From assembly GCF_040024445.1 (NCBI RefSeq), contig NZ_CP157276.1, forward strand, positions 5,146,001-5,210,000: 64,000 bases of DNA, read 5' to 3'. The notes beneath the pieces were generated by a model that was not told where the DNA came from, made no database searches, and was given only the letters and a program-made list of their open reading frames with translations. Origin of the DNA: Prescottella soli. GTDB lineage: Bacteria > Actinomycetota > Actinomycetes > Mycobacteriales > Mycobacteriaceae. Position numbers and translations under genes: made by a program. The stretch's first letter is position 1. Every line of letters starts with the position of its first letter. Positions 18,609 through 27,653 of this stretch are shown piece by piece.

Positions 18609-18681
18609 GGCGAATCCTCCCCGGTTCGGTCGTCGGTACCCGCATCCTCGCAGAGCGGGCGCGGTCCGGCCCGCCCCGCTC

Positions 18682-19365
18682 TCAGGCGGCGGTGCGGATC
18701 GGCCACCGGCCGTCGACGTCGGACGTGTCCCGGCCCTCGCGGCGCAGATACTCGAGGAAGTCGCGCTGGCGCTCGGCGTGCCACGTCGTCTGGCTGGCCA
18801 TCATGTCGAGATCCGCGAGCTGAGGGAACCGTTGGGGGAGTAGGCGGGCCAACTCGGACGCCGCGAGCGCATCCGCCTCCGCCTGGTGCGCGAAACCGAG
18901 ATCGATCCCGTAGTGCTCGCACAGGGCGCCGAGCGTGCGCTTGCCGCGACGCTCCCGGTCCACCTCGCGATCGATCACGTACGGGTCCACGACGAGGCCG
19001 TAGTCGTCGAGCGGGGGAAAGCCGAGACGGCGGCCCTCGGCGTCCATCACGGTGAGGTCGTAGGCGGCGTTGAACGCGACGACTGCGTGGCCGGCCGCCC
19101 ACGCGTCCGTGAGAGCCTCCCGGATCTCGCGATACCCCGCGGTGTAGTTCTGGCCGTGCTCGCGGGCGTGCGCCGTGGAGATGCCGTGCACCGCGCTCGC
19201 GTCCGCCGGGATGTCGACACCCGGGTCCACGATCCAGTTCCGCGGCCGAGGCCCGTCGTCGTCGACGGTGATGACGCACGCGGTCACGATCCGTGCCGAG
19301 AGCGGGTCTCGGCCAGTGGTTTCCAGATCGAACGCGCAGATCGGTCGGGTGGTCCAGTTACTCAT
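18682..19365 (-). CDS. DEDD-family 3'-5' exonuclease
   Basis: A 227-aa exonuclease of the DnaQ/RNase T superfamily. Exo I is ICAFDLETTGRDP (catalytic D and E), exo II includes VVAFNAAYDLTVM, and exo III is HQAEADALAA. The ATG at 19365 (MSNWTTRP) was chosen because residues upstream of it lack conservation. Stand-alone proofreading-like exonucleases act in DNA repair or RNA processing; the substrate is unknown. Confidence 0.88.
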   Translation of the reverse strand: MSNWTTRPICAFDLETTGRDPLSARIVTACVITVDDDGPRPRNWIVDPGVDIPADASAVHGISTAHAREHGQNYTAGYREIREALTDAWAAGHAVVAFNAAYDLTVMDAEGRRLGFPPLDDYGLVVDPYVIDREVDRERRGKRTLGALCEHYGIDLGFAHQAEADALAASELARLLPQRFPQLADLDMMASQTTWHAERQRDFLEYLRREGRDTSDVDGRWPIRTAA

Positions 19366-19535
19366 TGACGGTCCTTCGGCTGTCGCCGGAGCTCGGTGCT
19401 CGCCGGCGCTGTCCGTCAGTCTGCTGCCAGCCACCGACAGTTCCGGACTCCCGTGCGACATGCGCCACCCCGCAGGCGGGAACCGTCGAACCCTGGCGGT
19501 ACGATTCCGCTGTCGGCGACATCTCGCCGCGGCAC

Positions 19536-19609
19536 GGGGCGGTAGCTCAGTCGGTTAGAGCCGTGGACTCATAATCCATTGGTCGCGGGTTCGAGCCCCG
19601 CCCGCCCCA
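19536..19609 (+). tRNA. tRNA with CAT anticodon (probably elongator Met)
   Basis: A 74-nt cloverleaf: acceptor GGGGCGG/CCGCCCC, D-arm GCTC/GAGC, anticodon stem GTGGA/TCCAT (one G-T pair), anticodon CAT at 19570-19572, T-arm GCGGG/CCCGC, discriminator A, no encoded CCA. It lacks initiator features. Elongator tRNA-Met is likely, but a lysidine-modified tRNA-Ile(CAU) cannot be excluded by eye. Confidence 0.9.
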
Positions 19610-19698
19610 CCCAGGTGCCTGCAGGTGATGCCCGCGTTCCGATGAGGGCGGCGAGGGCCTTTCGTATTCCGCCCCGACAGCGTCGCCCTCGTCCGGTG

Positions 19699-19911
19699 TC
19701 ACGGCCTGCCCCGTTGGCTGGCGACGGCCGTCCAGGCCAGGTATGCCGCCGATGCCGCGCCGGCCGTGACATAGATCGACAGTCCGCCGAAGCCGTCCGC
19801 AGCTGCCGGCGCTCCGAGCGCGCTCGCCAAGAACACACCGCCGGCAATGATCGATCCGGCGTCGTTCGTTACACGCACGCCACTACCACTCCGTTGCTCG
19901 CTTCGTTCCAC
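19699..19911 (-). CDS. Small membrane protein, hypothetical
   Basis: Up to 70 aa with two hydrophobic segments (IIAGGVFLASALG and SIYVTAGAASAAYLAWTAV). Several GTG starts are possible near the N-terminus. No family recognised. It lies 90 bp after the CAU tRNA in a stretch with little other coding content, so it may be accessory. Confidence 0.4.
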   Translation of the reverse strand: MERSEQRSGSGVRVTNDAGSIIAGGVFLASALGAPAAADGFGGLSIYVTAGAASAAYLAWTAVASQRGRP

Positions 19912-20029
19912 CTGACGACGCGTTCTGAATCCCCGTCGTCGACTGACGATAGCGCTGGAAACGCAACCTGTCGTGCGTCAGCCCGCACGTGGGAGGCACT
20001 TACTCGATCGGCCGACACCGAGCCCGCGA

Positions 20030-20359
20030 CTAGTCTTCGACAGCCTTCGCCTGCCCCGAATCATGTTTCATCAGAGCTTGGAACCCCAGGATCCACTCGA
20101 GATCGCACTGCGCCCGACGCCGAGCCCGCTCACCATCACGCTCGTCGTCCCAGTCCTGACAAAGCCCGCACTTCTGATAGAGCTCACCGCCCGGACCTAC
20201 GCCAGGTGCGCGAGCCCCTTTCGGGATCTGTGCGCCGACGGGGCAATCGTCGAACACGTGATACACCCTCTCGGCCGTCGTGGCCTTCGAGAAGTACGGC
20301 AGAAACCTCTTCACACCAACCCCGGGTAGAGCTTCGACATCCAATTGCCCTACAACCAT
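20030..20359 (-). CDS. Small cysteine-containing protein, hypothetical
   Basis: Up to 109 aa with a middle segment VYHVFDDCPVGAQIP...YQKCGLC. One Cys followed about 33 residues later by CxxC suggests a small zinc-binding fold. The N-terminal half is hydrophilic, and the C-terminus is charged. Base composition is less GC-biased at third positions than in the neighbours. I recall similar short 'DCPxG...C..C' proteins as accessory or phage-linked, but cannot verify this here. Confidence 0.5.
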   Translation of the reverse strand: MVVGQLDVEALPGVGVKRFLPYFSKATTAERVYHVFDDCPVGAQIPKGARAPGVGPGGELYQKCGLCQDWDDERDGERARRRAQCDLEWILGFQALMKHDSGQAKAVED

Positions 20360-20517
20360 GCCGGCGTAGGTCCCACCCGGGGTAGGGGAGAACGCCCCAT
20401 CGATCTAGGGGCCTTTGTCCTAGGGGCGCCGCACGTACACGGGCTACGCCACCGGCCGTGCGCGCGACCATGAAAGATTCGTAAGCTGCGTGGAGTCGTG
20501 ACCCCTATGCGCAGGAA

Positions 20518-20553
20518 GGCGCCGGGCGACGCGATCTCGCGTGGCCCGGCGCC
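20518..20553 (-). terminator. Terminator of the ParB/Srx-like gene
   Basis: Arms GGCGCCGGGC (20518-20527) and complement (20544-20553) with an inner ACGCGA/TCGCGT stem, 23 bp past the minus-strand gene's stop. The minus-strand side shows CCTTCCTGCG after the stem. Confidence 0.75.
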
Positions 20554-20575
20554 GTCCGGTCGGGTGCTTGCTGTG

Positions 20576-21679
20576 TCAGCGGAGTCCGCTCTTGTACTCC
20601 AGCGCGTAGGCGAGCTTTCCGGGCTTGTCGTCCGAGTACGGCTTGGACAGTTTCGCGAATTCGCCCTTCGTCTCGGCCTTTCCGTCGTTCCACTGGGGCA
20701 GGGCGCCGAGTTCACGAGCGGTGAAGCCGGCCTCGACCACCGAATCGGCCGTGAGGGCGGTCTGTGCCTTCGTGACCTTCTTGACGGTGTCGAGGTAGCT
20801 GGTCAGGTCGCCCCGGTTCCAGGTGCTCAGGTCGACGCCGGACGCGCCGCGAACCCATGTACCCCAGTAGAACTCCTGGAACGGGATGGTGCCGGCGGTG
20901 AATCCGATGTCCCGCGCGAAGTACATGAGGCTGCGGTAACGGTCGTCCGCGAAGTTGGCGAGCCCGACGCCCTTCGGAAGGTTCTCCACGGGAACGGTAT
21001 TGCCGTCCACGTCGCGGTCCCACACCCACTTGTTCTGCTTCATCTCGGCCCAGAAGTCCTGGGTCGACAGGTCACTCAGGTTGTCGAGGACGCGCAGTCG
21101 GACGTGCAGGTCCGGTCCGCCGTCGGGGAGTTCGTAGATCGACGTGAGGGTGTGGTGGCCGTCGGTGAGGTAGGGGCGCCCACCGGGGCCGATCACCACC
21201 GTCTTCATCGGTGCGATGGTGTCGGCGGTCTCCTGGCCGAGTGGAACCTCGCACGTGAACGATGCGGGATCCGACAGCGACGCATTCGGTGCGGCGGTGG
21301 CGGCCTTCAACTGACCGTTCGCCTCGCACCAGTCGTCGAACTTCTTGTTGATCGCGTCCTTGCCGCGCGTGTAGCGCCCGAGCTTGTAGTAGACCTCGTC
21401 GTAGCCGAGGGACGGCTGGGTGGCGCGGACGTCGCCGATGCGCACGTCGAGGAGATCCCCGGTTTTCGCGCACAGGTACGCGGGGTCCGCCAGGGAACCG
21501 CCGGCACCCAGCGATCCCGTCGAGAGCGAACCCGTGAGCGGGGCGGCCGAACCGCACAGCGACGCGGGGGCGACGCTCGACTGCGGGGCGGCGGTGGCGG
21601 TGCCGGCGGCAATGGTGCCGGCGAGGGTCAGCGCGGCAAGCGCGGCAGAAGCAGTCTGGCGAGCGAGGGTCATCGGCAC
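20576..21679 (-). CDS. Secreted ParB/Srx-fold protein (ParB-like nuclease family)
   Basis: A 367-aa exported protein with a signal peptide (about residues 1-31, cleavage after ATA-A). The mature part contains the ParB/Srx-type core: VYYKLGRYTRG, then YLTDGHHTLTSI, where GHH sits in the substrate or nucleotide loop, and a long helical C-terminus. Secreted ParB-like proteins occur in many bacteria, but their reaction is not settled. An AGGAG lies 4 bases before GTG 21679 and 10 before ATG 21673; either could start it. It is monocistronic with its own terminator. Confidence 0.75.
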   Translation of the reverse strand: MPMTLARQTASAALAALTLAGTIAAGTATAAPQSSVAPASLCGSAAPLTGSLSTGSLGAGGSLADPAYLCAKTGDLLDVRIGDVRATQPSLGYDEVYYKLGRYTRGKDAINKKFDDWCEANGQLKAATAAPNASLSDPASFTCEVPLGQETADTIAPMKTVVIGPGGRPYLTDGHHTLTSIYELPDGGPDLHVRLRVLDNLSDLSTQDFWAEMKQNKWVWDRDVDGNTVPVENLPKGVGLANFADDRYRSLMYFARDIGFTAGTIPFQEFYWGTWVRGASGVDLSTWNRGDLTSYLDTVKKVTKAQTALTADSVVEAGFTARELGALPQWNDGKAETKGEFAKLSKPYSDDKPGKLAYALEYKSGLR

Positions 21680-22027
21680 GGATCTCCTGATCGCATCGAA
21701 GTGGTGCGCGGTCGGTTTGTTCTCGGGTGCACACCCTCACCGCCGACGGTGTCGTGCGGGGTACCGCGCCGTGTACGTCCGACGACGTCGCCGTGAACGA
21801 TGTCCAGATGCGCGCGGAGCGGCGACGAAGCCCCAGGACAACTGTCCGGACGGCGTTCTAACGGTCGACTGTCCAAGTGCGTCTGTTCGCGATACGGGGC
21901 CGCGACCTGCGTAAACCCGCATCCGACGCGGTCGCTTCGTTACCGGGCGCCTAGAACATGTTTCAATTTGAAAGATTTGTGGCTATCGTCACAGCCACCG
22001 GTAGTCAGGTATGGAAGGACGGTTGCA
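21680..22027. other. 348-bp divergent intergenic region
   Basis: No gene is supported here. It separates the ParB/Srx-like gene (minus) and the alcohol dehydrogenase gene (plus) and should hold both promoters. The part nearest the dehydrogenase is unusually AT-rich and carries two inverted repeats, annotated separately. Confidence 0.6.
21961..21998. promoter_or_regulatory. Two inverted repeats upstream of the alcohol dehydrogenase
   Basis: TTTCAATTTGAAA (21961-21973) is a palindrome about a single central base. GTGGCT-N8-AGCCAC (21979-21998) follows closely, 30 bp before the start codon. Both look like regulator binding sites; the regulator is unknown. Confidence 0.45.
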
Positions 22028-23155
22028 ATGAAGACCAAGGGCGCGTTGCTGTGGGGCGTCAACGAGAAGTGGTCGGTCGAGGAGATCGAACTCGGTGACC
22101 CGGTCGCCGGCGAGGTGCAGATCCGCATGGAAGCCGCCGGCATGTGCCACTCCGACCACCACATCGTCACCGGTGCGACGCCGATGCCGTCCTACCCCGC
22201 GATGGGTGGCCACGAGGGCGCCGGTGTGATCACCAAGGTCGGCGAGGGCGTCAAGGATCTCGAGGTGGGCGACCACGTCGTGCTCTCGTTCATCCCGGCG
22301 TGTGGACGTTGTCCGTCGTGTTCGTCGGGCCACTCGAACCTGTGTGACCTCGGCATGGGGCTGCTCAGCGGTCAGGCCATTGCCGACGGCACCTACCGCA
22401 TCCAGGCGCGCGGCGAGAACGTGATCCCGATGTGCCTGCTCGGCACCTTCGCGCCCTACATGACGGTGCACGAGTCCTCCGTCGTCAAGATCGAGAAGGA
22501 CATCCCGTTCGAGCTCGCGGCCCTCGTCGGCTGCGGCGTGCCGACCGGGTGGGGTTCGGCGACGCACATCGCCGAGGTGAAGCCGGGCGACTCGGTCGCC
22601 ATCATCGGCGTCGGCGGTGTCGGCATGAGCGCGCTGCAGGGCGCCGTGGCGTCGGGTGCGCGCCACGTGTTCGCGATCGACCCGTCGCCGTTCAAGCGCG
22701 AGCAGGCCCTCAAGTTCGGTGCCACGCACGCCTTCCCGTCCATGGCCGAGGCAATCGCGCCGATCATGGAGATCACGTGGGGCCGCATGTGCCAGCAGAC
22801 GATCATCACGGTCGGTGAGATGAAGGGTGAGTACGTCGACCCGGCCCTCACCCTCACGGCCAAGAACGGCCGCTGCGTCGTCACCGCCATGGGCCACATC
22901 GCCGACATGGACGTCAAGCTCAACTCGTTCCTGTTCTCGATGCTGCAGAAGGATCTGCGGGGCAACATCTTCGGTGGCTGCAACGCCCGCGTCGACATCC
23001 CGAACCTGCTGAACCTGTACCGGGCGGGTCTGCTCAACCTCGAGGACATGGTCACCAACACCTACTCGCTCGAGCAGGTGAACGAGGGCTACCAGGACAT
23101 GCTCGACAACAAGAACATCCGCGGTGTCATCCGCTACACCGAAGCGGACTGGTAA
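22028..23155 (+). CDS. NDMA-dependent alcohol dehydrogenase (zinc MDR family)
   Basis: A 375-aa zinc-containing alcohol dehydrogenase. Catalytic zinc ligands lie in GMCHSDHH and GGHEGAG, and a structural-zinc cysteine set in PACGRCPSCSSGHSNLCD. The Rossmann motif is IIGVGGVGMSALQG. Sequence style matches the actinobacterial group whose NAD(H) stays bound and which needs an external acceptor (mycofactocin-linked in vivo, NDMA in vitro). No mycofactocin genes are in the window. GGACGG precedes the ATG. Probable role: oxidation of primary alcohols. Confidence 0.87.
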   Translation: MKTKGALLWGVNEKWSVEEIELGDPVAGEVQIRMEAAGMCHSDHHIVTGATPMPSYPAMGGHEGAGVITKVGEGVKDLEVGDHVVLSFIPACGRCPSCSSGHSNLCDLGMGLLSGQAIADGTYRIQARGENVIPMCLLGTFAPYMTVHESSVVKIEKDIPFELAALVGCGVPTGWGSATHIAEVKPGDSVAIIGVGGVGMSALQGAVASGARHVFAIDPSPFKREQALKFGATHAFPSMAEAIAPIMEITWGRMCQQTIITVGEMKGEYVDPALTLTAKNGRCVVTAMGHIADMDVKLNSFLFSMLQKDLRGNIFGGCNARVDIPNLLNLYRAGLLNLEDMVTNTYSLEQVNEGYQDMLDNKNIRGVIRYTEADW

Positions 23156-23189
23156 ATCGCCGATCGGGCGTCTCTCGTAATCTGATCGG

Positions 23190-24011
23190 GTGCAGACTCT
23201 CGATCGGATCGGGCAATGGCCGGTGGACAACGCCTCGGCCGCCGTCGTCTACGACGGTGGCCGAGGCGTTGCGCATTTCGGGGACCCGCGGCGCGTGTAC
23301 CCGCTGGCGTCGGTGACGAAGCTGCTGTGCGCGTACGCCGCCCTCGTCGCGGTCGAGGAGGGGGCGATCGAACTCGACCAGCCGGCCGGGCCGCCCGGGT
23401 CGACGGTGCGGCACCTGCTGGCGCACGCGTCGGGGCTGGCGTTCGGTGACCGGGCGGTGCAGGCCGCCCCGGGCGTCAAACGAATCTACTCGAGCGCAGG
23501 TTTCGAGGTGCTCGCCGAGTTCGTGGAGGCCGAGACCGGGATCGCCTTCGCGGACTACGTCGCCGAGGCCGTGTTCGCCCCCCTCGGGATGACCGACTCC
23601 GCGCTCGTCGGTCCGGCCGGACACGGGGCCCAGGCGAGTGTGCGCGATCTCGCAGCGTTCGCGGCCGAACTCCTGCGGCCGACCCTGATCTCGCCGCAGA
23701 CCCACACCGACGCGACCCGCGTGCAGTTCCCGGGGCTCGCGGGCCTGCTCCCCGGATACGGCCCGCAGCGACCCAACGACTGGGGCCTCGGCTTCGAGAT
23801 CCGGGACGGCAAGAGCCCCCACTGGACCGGTGCCGGCAACTCGTCGGACACCTACGGACACTTCGGCCAGTCGGGCACATTCCTTTGGGTCGATCCCCAG
23901 GTCGACGCGGCGTGCGTGGTGCTCACCGACCGGGCCTTCGGTGACTGGGCCAAGCCGCTGTGGCCCGACGTCAGCGATGCCGTGCTGGGGGAGCTGCGGC
24001 CGCGCGGGTAG
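23190..24011 (+). CDS. Serine hydrolase, beta-lactamase / penicillin-binding-protein fold
   Basis: A 273-aa class C-like serine hydrolase. The active-site SxxK is SVTK (about residue 44), the second motif appears as YSS (IYSSAGFEV), and HFGQSGT fills the KTG-like position. There is no signal peptide, which points to a cytoplasmic esterase or peptidase rather than a beta-lactamase. GTG start with a 34-bp gap to the dehydrogenase gene. Confidence 0.8.
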   Translation: MQTLDRIGQWPVDNASAAVVYDGGRGVAHFGDPRRVYPLASVTKLLCAYAALVAVEEGAIELDQPAGPPGSTVRHLLAHASGLAFGDRAVQAAPGVKRIYSSAGFEVLAEFVEAETGIAFADYVAEAVFAPLGMTDSALVGPAGHGAQASVRDLAAFAAELLRPTLISPQTHTDATRVQFPGLAGLLPGYGPQRPNDWGLGFEIRDGKSPHWTGAGNSSDTYGHFGQSGTFLWVDPQVDAACVVLTDRAFGDWAKPLWPDVSDAVLGELRPRG

Positions 24012-24153
24012 ATCAATTTACTGCTATCACTGGCGTAACAGCGGCATCACAGGGCACACTGATGCACTGTGTGTCGCGGTGCGGCACACGAGGCTCCGGA
24101 TTCGGGCGAGGTCGTTGGGGAAGACGTCCCTCGTCGAGGCTGGAGGTGTTGCA

Positions 24154-24666
24154 GTGCGCTCGTTGAACCAGTTCGCGGACGCGACGACCGGAGTGATCTA
24201 CGTCCACTCGTCGCCAGCGGCCGTGTGTCCACACGTCGAGTGGGCGCTCGGCTCGATCCTCGATGCCCGCCCCAACCTGCGCTGGACCGCGCAGCCCGCA
24301 TCCGACGGCACACTCCGGGCAACCTGTGACTGGGTCGGTCCCGTGGGCACCGGGGCCCGACTTGCGAGCGCTCTGCGGGCGTGGCCGCTGCTGTACTTCG
24401 AGGTGACCGAGAACGCGAGCGACGGCGTCGACGGCGAACGATTCGGGCATGCGCCGGGACTGGGGCTGTGGCGCGGTGCCATGAGCGCGAACGGGGACGT
24501 CGTGGTCGGCGAGATGCAACTGCGCGCGCTGCTGGCGAAGGGGCGCGACGACTTCGCCGGCGCCGTCGAGCATGCACTGGGCACTCCGTGGGACGACGTG
24601 CTCGAGCCCTACCGCAGCGGCGGCGAAGGGGCGGAAGTGACCTGGCTGCATCGCAACGTCGGCTAG
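24154..24666 (+). CDS. DUF3145 family protein
   Basis: A 170-aa cytoplasmic protein matching the actinobacterial DUF3145 family in start (RSLNQFADATTGVIYVHSSP) and length. GGAGG seven bases before GTG 24154 fixes the start. Aromatic-rich segments (LLYFEVTENAS, LGLWRGAMS) are typical. Function is unknown; in many Actinobacteria it lies next to fatty-acid synthesis genes, as here (accD6 is convergent). Confidence 0.8.
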   Translation: MRSLNQFADATTGVIYVHSSPAAVCPHVEWALGSILDARPNLRWTAQPASDGTLRATCDWVGPVGTGARLASALRAWPLLYFEVTENASDGVDGERFGHAPGLGLWRGAMSANGDVVVGEMQLRALLAKGRDDFAGAVEHALGTPWDDVLEPYRSGGEGAEVTWLHRNVG

Positions 24667-24820
24667 ACCCCGGTCGCACGAATTCGCTTGCCGGGCGCGG
24701 TCACGAAGGTCGTTGTCGTGCGCCGAGATTCGCACGTATTCTTCGAAAGTCGTTGCGAGATCTACGATTGCGGTTTTCGTCCGATTCGGGATCCCGGACG
24801 CGCACGCGGCTCGGAAACCG

Positions 24821-24855
24821 CGAAGGGCCCCGCGTCGACGACGCGGGGCCCTTCG
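24821..24855. terminator. Bidirectional terminator between DUF3145 and accD6
   Basis: Perfect 16-bp arms CGAAGGGCCCCGCGTC and complement around GAC. It lies 13 bp past the accD6 stop on the minus strand. The remainder of 24667-24868 shows no gene. Confidence 0.88.
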
Positions 24856-24868
24856 AATCGCTGCAGGC

Positions 24869-26302
24869 TTACAGCGGAATGTTCTTGTGCTGTCCGCGGT
24901 TCGCGGGGGCAGCGGCGAGCGCCGCGGTGATGACACTGCGGGTCTTGGCGGGATCGATCGTTTCGTCGACGACACCGATCGAGATGGCGCGGCCGACGCC
25001 ACCGGCGATGGCCTCGTGCTCGGCGGCCAGACGCTCGTGCAGAGCCTCGCGCTCCTCCTCCGGGGCGGCCGCGAGAGCACGCTTGTGGAGGATGCCGACC
25101 GCGGCCTTCGCGCCCATGACCGCGACCTCGGACTCGGGCCACGCGTACACGGCGGTCGCGCCGAGTGCACGGGAGTTCATCGCGATGTAGGCGCCGCCGT
25201 AGATCTTTCGGGTGACCAGCGTGACGCGGGGGACCGACGCCTCGGCGAACGCGTGCAGCAGCTTCGCACCGCGGCGCACGACGCCCTCCCATTCCTGGCT
25301 GACACCCGGCAGGTAGCCGGGGACGTCGACGATGACGACGAGGGGGATGCCGAACGCGTTGCACAGCCGGACGAAGCGGGCCGACTTCTCGGCGCTCTCG
25401 GAGTTGAGGCAGCCGCCCAGGCGCAGCGGGTTGTTCGCGATCACGCCCACCGTGCGGCCGCCGAGGCGACCCACACCGGTGACGATGCTGCGAGCCCAGT
25501 TGCCCTGCAGCTCTTCGAAGCTCGACTCGCCCTCGACGTTGTCGAGGAACTCGTGCACGATCGGGCGCACGTCGTACGCGCGCTTGGCCGACTCCGGCAT
25601 GAGTGCGCGCAGGTCGGTGTCACCGTGCTCGGCGGCAGCGATATCGAATTCGCCCTGCTCGCAGAACATCGACACCAGACGGCGGGCGCGGTGGTAGGCA
25701 TCGTCCTCGTCGCGCGCGGCGATGTGGGCGACACCGGACTTCTTGGTGTGGGTGTCGGGGCCACCGAGGGTCGCCATGTCGACCTGCTCGCCCGTCACGC
25801 TCTTGACGACGTCCGGTCCGGTGACGAATACGCGGCCCTCGGGCGCCATGATCACGACGTCGGTCAGTGCGGGACCGTAGGCGGCGCCGCCGGCCGCGAA
25901 GCCGAGCACCACCGAGATCTGCGGGATCAGACCCGACGCGCGCACCATCGCCTCGAAGACCAGGCCGACGGCGTGCAGGGCCTCGACACCCTCGGCGAGG
26001 CGGGCGCCGCCCGAGTGCCACAGGCCGACGACCGGTGCCTTCTCGGCGATGGCGGTGTCGATCGCGGCGACGATGTGCTTGCAGCCGTCGACGCCCATCG
26101 CGCCGCCCATGACGGTGGCGTCCGAGCAGTAGGCGATCGTGCGCACGCCGTCGATCTCGCCGGCTGCGGCGAGCACACCGGACTTGTCACGGTCGTGTAG
26201 GGGAGCGACGGTGCCGGCATCGAACAGCTTGGCGAGACGCGCGAGCGGATCGCGCGGATCGGTCGATGCTTCGGACTGCGTCGCGGGAGCCAAGACGGTC
26301 AT
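24869..26302 (-). CDS. accD6: Acyl-CoA carboxylase carboxyltransferase (beta) subunit AccD6
   Basis: A 477-aa biotin-dependent carboxyltransferase. Two crotonase-like halves are visible: the N-terminal acyl-CoA half with WHSGGARLAEGVEAL, and the C-terminal carboxybiotin half with VDVPGYLPGVSQEW and KIYGGAYIAM. It transfers CO2 from biotin on an AccA-type subunit to acetyl-CoA, giving malonyl-CoA for FAS-II. The place at the end of fabD-acpP-kas is that of M. tuberculosis accD6 (Rv2247). A 96-bp gap with a hairpin separates it from kas. Confidence 0.93.
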   Translation of the reverse strand: MTVLAPATQSEASTDPRDPLARLAKLFDAGTVAPLHDRDKSGVLAAAGEIDGVRTIAYCSDATVMGGAMGVDGCKHIVAAIDTAIAEKAPVVGLWHSGGARLAEGVEALHAVGLVFEAMVRASGLIPQISVVLGFAAGGAAYGPALTDVVIMAPEGRVFVTGPDVVKSVTGEQVDMATLGGPDTHTKKSGVAHIAARDEDDAYHRARRLVSMFCEQGEFDIAAAEHGDTDLRALMPESAKRAYDVRPIVHEFLDNVEGESSFEELQGNWARSIVTGVGRLGGRTVGVIANNPLRLGGCLNSESAEKSARFVRLCNAFGIPLVVIVDVPGYLPGVSQEWEGVVRRGAKLLHAFAEASVPRVTLVTRKIYGGAYIAMNSRALGATAVYAWPESEVAVMGAKAAVGILHKRALAAAPEEEREALHERLAAEHEAIAGGVGRAISIGVVDETIDPAKTRSVITAALAAAPANRGQHKNIPL

Positions 26303-26343
26303 CGTGTCCTCCTGAGCAAGCCCACATGGGGCGAAGGTTCGGG

Positions 26344-26373
26344 GGTGGGGACCCCGGGTACGGGGCCCCCACC
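26344..26373 (-). terminator. Intercistronic hairpin between kas and accD6
   Basis: GGTGGGG-a-CCCCG, loop GGTA, CGGGG-c-CCCCACC: a 12-bp stem with one mismatch inside the operon. No U-run. It could be a partial terminator, an mRNA-stability element, or an attenuator ahead of accD6. Confidence 0.45.
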
Positions 26374-26398
26374 TGGCGATCCAGCGAGTTCGGCTGGG

Positions 26399-27646
26399 TT
26401 ATGCCCGGCCGAAGGCGAGCGCGACGTTGTGCCCACCGAAACCGAACGAGTTGTTGATCGCGAAATCGATGTCGCCGTAGCGGGGTTCACCCTTCACGAC
26501 GTCGAGATCGATCTCCGGATCCTGGTTGTCCAGATTGAGCGTGGGGGGAATGATGCCCTCACGCACACTCAGGACTGTGAGCACAGCCTCGAGGGCGCCG
26601 ACGGCGCCGATCGAGTGGCCCAGAGCCGACTTGGGCGCATACACCGCAGCGTGCGTGCCGACCGCTGCCTTGATGGCCAGACTCTCGGCGATGTCGCCGA
26701 TCGGAGTCGCGGTGGCGTGTGCGTTGATGTGCTTGATGTCGGACTTGGTGAGACCTGCGGTCTCGATGGCCCGGGTCATGGCGCGAGCCGCCCCGGTGCC
26801 TTCCGGATCGGGTGCCACGATGTGGTAGCCGTCGGAGGTGATCCCCGCGCCCAGCAGTCGAGCGTGGATCGTCGCCCCACGTGCCCTCGCATGCTCCTCG
26901 GTCTCGAGGATCATCATGGCGCCGGCTTCACCGAAGACGAACCCGTCCCGGTCCTTGTCGAAGGGGCGCGAGGCCGCCTTCGGGTCGTCGTTGCGGGTGC
27001 TGAGCGCGCGCATCATTGCGAAGCTCGCGATCGGCACGGAGTCGATGTTGCCCTCGACTCCACCCGTGACGACCATGTCCGCGTCGCCCATCGCGATCAT
27101 GCGGAACGCATGCGCGATGGCCTCCGACCCGGACGAACACGCCGAAACCGGCGTGATGACACCGGCGCGCGCGCCGAGTTCGAGTCCGACGGTGGCCGAC
27201 GGACCGTTCGGCATCACCATCTGAACCGCGAACGGCGACACCTTGCGGTAACCGCCTGCGCGCAGCTTGTCCACGGCGTCGACGAGAGCCTCGCCGCCGC
27301 CGAGTCCGGTGCCGATGACAACCCCGAGTCGATCCTTGTCGACCTCGGGGCTGCCGGCGTTCTGCCAGACCTGCCGACCCAGAACTAGAGCGAGACGCTC
27401 GACGAAACTCATCCGTCGGATCTCGACCCTGCTCAGTGCGTCGTCGAACGGGACCTTGAGTTGGCCACCGAACCGCACCGGTAGGTCGAATTCCTCCACG
27501 AACGAGCCCTCGAGAACGTCGATGCCGCTCTCACCGGCCAGCAGGCCCTTCCACGTGCCATCCACATCTCCGGCAACCGACGTCGTAGCCGCGAGGCTGG
27601 TGACGACGATATTGGGGAATTTCCCTCTGGTAGAAGCGGAGGTCAC
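26399..27646 (-). CDS. kasA: Beta-ketoacyl-ACP synthase, KasA/FabF type
   Basis: A 415-aa condensing enzyme for FAS-II elongation of meromycolate-type chains. The catalytic triad is visible as C170 (SACSSGSEA), H310 (NAHATATP) and H344 (ALGHSIG), one residue off KasA numbering. GTG 27646 matches the KasA N-terminus ([14 protein letters not shown]). Seven bases separate it from acpP. M. tuberculosis has kasA and kasB in tandem here; only one copy is present, so it may be called fabF/kasA. Confidence 0.92.
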   Translation of the reverse strand: MTSASTRGKFPNIVVTSLAATTSVAGDVDGTWKGLLAGESGIDVLEGSFVEEFDLPVRFGGQLKVPFDDALSRVEIRRMSFVERLALVLGRQVWQNAGSPEVDKDRLGVVIGTGLGGGEALVDAVDKLRAGGYRKVSPFAVQMVMPNGPSATVGLELGARAGVITPVSACSSGSEAIAHAFRMIAMGDADMVVTGGVEGNIDSVPIASFAMMRALSTRNDDPKAASRPFDKDRDGFVFGEAGAMMILETEEHARARGATIHARLLGAGITSDGYHIVAPDPEGTGAARAMTRAIETAGLTKSDIKHINAHATATPIGDIAESLAIKAAVGTHAAVYAPKSALGHSIGAVGALEAVLTVLSVREGIIPPTLNLDNQDPEIDLDVVKGEPRYGDIDFAINNSFGFGGHNVALAFGRA

Positions 27647-27653
27647 GGTTGGC

